Below, piece by piece: positions 44,798 through 47,838 of a DNA stretch of 47,838 nucleotides. The stretch's first letter is position 1, and the number at the start of each line of letters is the position of its first letter. The position numbers were made by a program, and so were the translations under genes. The DNA comes from CAZTZY01 sp964617765 (GTDB lineage Bacteria > Pseudomonadota > Gammaproteobacteria > Pseudomonadales > DT-91): assembly GCA_964617765.1 (NCBI GenBank), contig CAZTZY010000011.1, positions 1 through 47,838 on the forward strand. Reading direction: 5' to 3'. The notes below the pieces were generated by a model that was not told where the DNA came from, searched no databases, and saw only the letters and a list, made by a program, of their open reading frames with translations.

Positions 44798-45571
44798 CTA
44801 TGATTCTGTGGTATCGCTAACCTGTTCTTCGGTTTCATCAACCAGGCGATAGCGACTTAAAAATTCGTTGTAATTGCCCGCCAAAATTCGACGGATATGG
44901 AATGGGGCTTTATTGAGTACATGGGACATATAACGGCTGGCAGCTTCTTTCTCATCGCCTTCATACACATCAACATAAACCCAGCGTGATTCAGGATCGT
45001 TGGCAATCAACAAACGACGCTGACGGGTATCACCTTCAAATTCGGGTAATTCGGTCACTTTAACGTTCACAACTTCAGTATTTTCATCACGGTTAGCGCG
45101 ATTCAAAACCGCTTTCATCGCTTCCGGAGAAACCTGCGGCGTTAAAGAAGCATGATCTTTAGTGTCTTCAATAGAAACATGAATAGGGGCATCGGCATCC
45201 AGGGCAACGCCGACATCGAGCATATCGGACAAGCGCGAAACACCATGACGTTTGAGGCAACGCTGTATACCGGCACGTGAAACATCAGGATGGATAAACT
45301 CCTGGGCAACCACCACCAATTCATCGAGCGATAGCAACAAATGCTTACGCAATTCAACAATCACATACTCTTGTGATGGACTTAAACGCGTATTTAAATG
45401 CTTGGGTTTATGCGAAACATCATCGGTCGATTCACGATTTCGCCATTTACGTACAGTGCCTTCACTGATTTTCAACAAACGCGCCAATACCGCTGTCGGT
45501 AAATCCGACTCACGGATAAACGCACGCATTTCTGGCGTGGTTGTGGCATTGGCATGTGGGCGTTTGGTCAT
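44798..45571 (-). CDS. pfaR: Pfa operon regulator PfaR, transposase-derived
   Basis: A 257-residue protein at the head of the pfa operon, in the place of the PfaR regulator of Shewanella-type loci. The N-terminal half carries a helix-turn-helix (about 27-45, VLARLLKISEGTVRKW) followed by LSPSQEYVIVELRKHLLLSL and VSRAGIQRCLKRHGVSRL. These closely recall the DNA-binding part of IS481-family transposases. The C-terminal half resembles the start of their DDE core, but the first catalytic Asp position is K171, the second is G232, and the protein ends before the Glu. It should therefore bind DNA without transposing. I chose ATG at 45571; a TTG two codons upstream is possible. It ends 16 bases before pfaA. 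The transposase comparison is from memory. Confidence 0.85.
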   Translation of the reverse strand: MTKRPHANATTTPEMRAFIRESDLPTAVLARLLKISEGTVRKWRNRESTDDVSHKPKHLNTRLSPSQEYVIVELRKHLLLSLDELVVVAQEFIHPDVSRAGIQRCLKRHGVSRLSDMLDVGVALDADAPIHVSIEDTKDHASLTPQVSPEAMKAVLNRANRDENTEVVNVKVTELPEFEGDTRQRRLLIANDPESRWVYVDVYEGDEKEAASRYMSHVLNKAPFHIRRILAGNYNEFLSRYRLVDETEEQVSDTTES

Positions 45572-45636
45572 CAGCAAGCTCTATTATTCTTATTGTGCAA
45601 AATCATGCAGATAGCCTGCTCGATTAAGGGCCTGAA

Positions 45637-45665
45637 ATAATACACAGTATCAATGCCCAACACAA
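45637..45665 (-). promoter_or_regulatory. Candidate pfaR operon promoter
   Basis: Minus-strand TTGTGT (45660-45665) and TATTAT (45637-45642) with a 17-base spacer, about 65 bases before the pfaR ATG. It is the best sigma-70-like match in this direction and lies in an inverted repeat. Confidence 0.45.
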
Positions 45666-45677
45666 TCACCCGATACT
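45646..45677. promoter_or_regulatory. Inverted repeat over the pfaR promoter, next to a T7A8 tract
   Basis: AGTATC (45646-45651) and GATACT (45672-45677) are perfect 6-base arms separated by 20 bases. One arm lies in the spacer of the candidate pfaR promoter and the other just upstream of its -35. A run of seven T and eight A follows (45677-45691), likely bent DNA. It could be the binding site of PfaR itself; this is inferred. Confidence 0.35.
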
Positions 45678-45746
45678 TTTTTTAAAAAAAACCAGAAAAG
45701 TATAATAAATTATTGATATTAAAAGTTTTTATTTGATTTAAATGGC

Positions 45747-45776
45747 TTAATACAGGCAAAATATCACCGATATAAT
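45747..45776 (+). promoter_or_regulatory. Candidate pfaE promoter
   Basis: A perfect TATAAT (45771-45776) with a weak -35 TTAATA (45747-45752) at 18 bases. Transcription would start near 45783, about 30 bases before the pfaE ATG. A second TATAAT at 45701-45706 has no recognisable -35. Confidence 0.45.
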
Positions 45777-45814
45777 GCTCTGATACATTAAAAAAAATTA
45801 GGATTAATAACGTT

Positions 45815-46606
45815 ATGCAACGTTTTATAACCATACAATCAGGCGATATTCACCTCTGGATAACCCGACCCGAACAGCATCAGGAAAGTAGCTTGCTTGA
45901 ACGCTATAAAAGCCTGTTGACTGCCGAAGAAGTTGCCCGCCAGCAACGTTACCGATTCCCAAAAGACCAACACAGCGCACTTATTACACGCGCTTTTGTA
46001 CGCGACACATTGTCAAAATACGCCGATGTCAAAGCCCAGGATTGGCGCTTTGATAAAGGCACAAAAGACAAACCGGAAATTGTTAATCCGCCCTTGCCTC
46101 TGCGCTTTAATCTCAGCCACACCCAGGGATTAATTATTTGCGCCATTACACTGAATCATGACATTGGTTGCGATGTGGAATTTATCGAACGGAACAACGA
46201 TATACTTGGCATTGCCGATCGTTATTTTTCGCCATTGGAAATCCGGGAATTATTCAGCCTTCCTGCCGAACAACAGCGCAGCCGATTCTTTGATTACTGG
46301 ACACTCAAAGAATCATACATAAAAGCCTGGGGCCTTGGATTGGCGATTCCATTGAATGATTTCAGCTTTCATATTAAACCAACAGCCAAACCCAGTGACA
46401 GCGCCTTTATCAACTCCAACATTCATCTCAGCTTTGCACCGCACCGAATCGACTATCCCGAGTTGTGGCACAGCTGGCTACTCTATCCCAATGACACTCA
46501 TCGCATCTCAATAAGCATCCGATCAGAGGCGGGGGCATCACACTCATTACAATTTTTTGAAACCACACCACTGATTAGTCATAAAGAAATAACCTTGCCT
46601 CTTTAA
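45815..46606 (+). CDS. pfaE: 4'-phosphopantetheinyl transferase PfaE (Sfp type)
   Basis: Transfers phosphopantetheine from CoA to carrier-protein serines, which PfaA's six ACPs need to be active. It has 263 residues, the usual size of Sfp-type enzymes. The magnesium site is D120 and E122 in IGCDVEFIE, with E166 in the WTLKESYIKAWGLG motif (K165, K170 conserved). The N-terminal half has RAFVRDTLSKY and LRFNLSHTQGL, also typical of the family. It diverges from pfaR with a 243-base gap, the arrangement I recall from Shewanella EPA loci. The ATG at 45815 has AGGA about 11 bases upstream. No terminator is seen after it. Confidence 0.93.
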   Translation: MQRFITIQSGDIHLWITRPEQHQESSLLERYKSLLTAEEVARQQRYRFPKDQHSALITRAFVRDTLSKYADVKAQDWRFDKGTKDKPEIVNPPLPLRFNLSHTQGLIICAITLNHDIGCDVEFIERNNDILGIADRYFSPLEIRELFSLPAEQQRSRFFDYWTLKESYIKAWGLGLAIPLNDFSFHIKPTAKPSDSAFINSNIHLSFAPHRIDYPELWHSWLLYPNDTHRISISIRSEAGASHSLQFFETTPLISHKEITLPL

Positions 46607-47047
46607 TAAACCCGACATCCAAAACCCAACAATTTGATTGCTTAATATCCAGCTTTAACTGAATTAAGCTTTGATTACATTCATTATATTTGCAGATCAC
46701 GAATAGGACACAATCATAATTTGAACGTTTTTTCATGCATTAATATTGATTTACTTTGCCATGCCATCATTGGCCAAGGTAACGAAGCCTGTCCCACATC
46801 CCCGTAAAAAACTTACCGAATTACAATTCTATTCGTGAATTACGAATAATAAACAAGATGAAATCAACCCTGAAAAAGCATAAAATAACCTCATAAATCA
46901 CTTTAAATTTTAAAATTAAATCAAATTAAATCAACTAGTTACAAAACACATCTAAAAAATAACAGAGCAAAAGTTGAGCACTCCAACTTTCTAGGCTAAC
47001 CTTAGTTTAGTTACATTATCACTCACAAAATAATAACATTTATTGAA
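46607..47047. other. Intergenic region without recognisable gene
   Basis: 441 AT-rich bases between pfaE and the lytic transglycosylase gene, both plus strand. The 46880-46960 part is almost only A and T. An inverted repeat TATTCGT / ACGAATA lies at 46830-46848, and the ACGAATA half occurs once more near 46698. I see no terminator with a T-run, no RNA gene and no convincing promoter. Confidence 0.5.
46830..46848. promoter_or_regulatory. Short inverted repeat in the pfaE-transglycosylase gap
   Basis: Seven-base arms TATTCGT (46830-46836) and ACGAATA (46842-46848) around a 5-base centre, the form of a small operator. A lone half-site ACGAATA lies about 150 bases upstream. No regulator can be named. 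Confidence 0.25.
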
Positions 47048-47746
47048 ATGAACCTTTTAAGCCGCTTAAGCACTGACATCAGATTTTTACTGGTACAATT
47101 ATTACCAGTGGCATTTGGCTGTTTATTGGGTACTGCAAGTATTGCCGACAACACCATAAAAAGTTATGGCGACAATAGTTTTGGCAATGTCACCAGTCGA
47201 TCAACAATGAAAGTTTTCAAACATATCCAGACAAATGGTGTAACAGCTTTTTCGGATCAGGCACCCATTGACCGCCCTTACGAAATCGTTCGATTTGATT
47301 GTTATGCCTGTGATGTACATTCCACCGTAAACTGGAATTCAACCCGTCTTTATCTAACCGAATTCTCTTCATCCATTACTGAAGCCGCAACGCTGAATGG
47401 CGTCGATCCTGCTTTGGTACGCGCACTTATTCATGCAGAATCAGCTTTTAATCCTAATGCCCGTTCCAATAAGGGTGCCATGGGACTGATGCAGCTAATG
47501 CCTGCGACTGCTCGCGAACTGGGTGTCAGCAACCCTCAGGTTGCTGACCAGAATATCAAAGGCGGGGTAAAATATTTAGCTGACCTTCTGGAGAAATATG
47601 ATGGGAATGTTCGCCTTGCTACCGCTGCCTATAACGCAGGCCCTGGCGCTGTGAATAAATACCATGGCATTCCTCCTTATGCAGAAACCCAGGCGTATGT
47701 AGAAAGGGTAGAAATTTTACACGAACGCTATAAACAACAATCCTGA
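47048..47746 (+). CDS. Secreted lytic transglycosylase (SLT family)
   Basis: Cleaves peptidoglycan glycan strands. It has 232 residues: a signal peptide (about 1-33, with LLVQLLPVAFGCLLGTA as the hydrophobic core), a short DUF4124-like segment (VFKHIQTNGVTAFSDQAP, about 57-75), and a C-terminal goose-lysozyme-like SLT domain (about 110-228). The catalytic glutamate is E131 in ALIHAESAFNPNARS. The following NKGAMGLMQLMPATARELGV and ATAAYNAGPGAVNKYHGIPPY are the standard SLT motifs. There is no lipobox cysteine at the signal cleavage point, so it is probably soluble in the periplasm. The ATG at 47048 has only a poor ribosome-binding site. No function link to the pfa locus is evident. Confidence 0.92.
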   Translation: MNLLSRLSTDIRFLLVQLLPVAFGCLLGTASIADNTIKSYGDNSFGNVTSRSTMKVFKHIQTNGVTAFSDQAPIDRPYEIVRFDCYACDVHSTVNWNSTRLYLTEFSSSITEAATLNGVDPALVRALIHAESAFNPNARSNKGAMGLMQLMPATARELGVSNPQVADQNIKGGVKYLADLLEKYDGNVRLATAAYNAGPGAVNKYHGIPPYAETQAYVERVEILHERYKQQS

Positions 47747-47838
47747 GTATTGGCTGAATTACCAGTCACTTCACATCCCATTGCCTGAATTGAATCTACG
47801 ACTGTCAAAACTTTTCTCAGAATATCTTTTCATCGAGA

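Noticed and set aside
44782..44841. Upstream start for pfaA inside pfaR
   Set aside because: The ATG at 44781 has GGAG at proper distance and gives the expected N-terminus; the longer form would overlap the pfaR 3' end without support.
44798..45571. Active insertion sequence at pfaR
   Set aside because: No terminal inverted repeats or target duplications are seen, the catalytic positions are replaced and the gene is tightly spaced with pfaA, so it is not a mobile element now.
47747..47838. Possible 3' end of a minus-strand gene at the right edge
   Set aside because: One minus-strand frame is open for about 30 codons and ends inside the transglycosylase gene, but it has an in-frame stop near 47830 and no ATG, so it cannot be supported from this fragment.

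Overview
The window is a chromosomal segment from a gammaproteobacterium; I cannot place the family. The evidence is a divergent gltA / sdhCDAB arrangement, GltBD, PepN, a GlpG-type rhomboid, a YeaC-like protein, a YjdF-like protein and NAD kinase, all close to their enterobacterial counterparts, in an AT-leaning sequence without phage or intact insertion elements. Every confident gene is intact except pyrG, which is cut by the left edge.

Left part (1-5560): the start of pyrG, then sdhCDAB on the minus strand ending at a clear terminator. gltA diverges from sdhC across a 428-base control region with a recognisable promoter in each direction and a leader hairpin on the sdh side. Middle (5650-12915): a minus-strand run led by nadK, followed by a PrpE/ApaH-like metallophosphatase, a rhomboid protease, a YeaC-like protein, a DUF2797 protein, pepN, a small secreted DUF4124 protein and rubredoxin. 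From 13040 to 20389 come a DUF1853 protein, a double cNMP-domain protein with a catalytically dead rhodanese, a PLP enzyme, an unknown coiled-coil/Cys-His protein, a membrane diguanylate cyclase, a small iron-permease-like protein and a YjdF-like protein. Then gltBD (minus strand) with a possible sigma-54 promoter.

Right part (27052-46606): a complete secondary-lipid / polyunsaturated fatty acid synthase locus, pfaR-pfaA-pfaB-pfaC-pfaD on the minus strand, with the phosphopantetheinyl transferase gene pfaE diverging from pfaR. PfaE should activate the six tandem acyl carrier domains of PfaA. PfaA (KS-AT-6xACP-KR-DH-like), PfaB (acyltransferase), PfaC (KS-CLF-two FabA-type double-hotdog dehydratases) and PfaD (flavin enoyl reductase) would then build a long-chain polyunsaturated acyl chain such as EPA, DHA or ARA; the product cannot be read from the sequence. 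The window closes with a secreted lytic transglycosylase.

The observation I find most worth checking is that PfaR, the regulator leading the pfa operon, looks like a domesticated IS481-type transposase: it keeps the helix-turn-helix part and the first half of the DDE fold, but both aspartates of the fold appear replaced and the glutamate part is absent. Other points: an inverted repeat at the pfaR promoter, a strong Shine-Dalgarno with a three-codon mini-ORF inside the sdhC leader hairpin, the sigma-54-like site before gltB, a long hairpin between gltB and gltD, and the rhodanese domain that has lost its cysteine.
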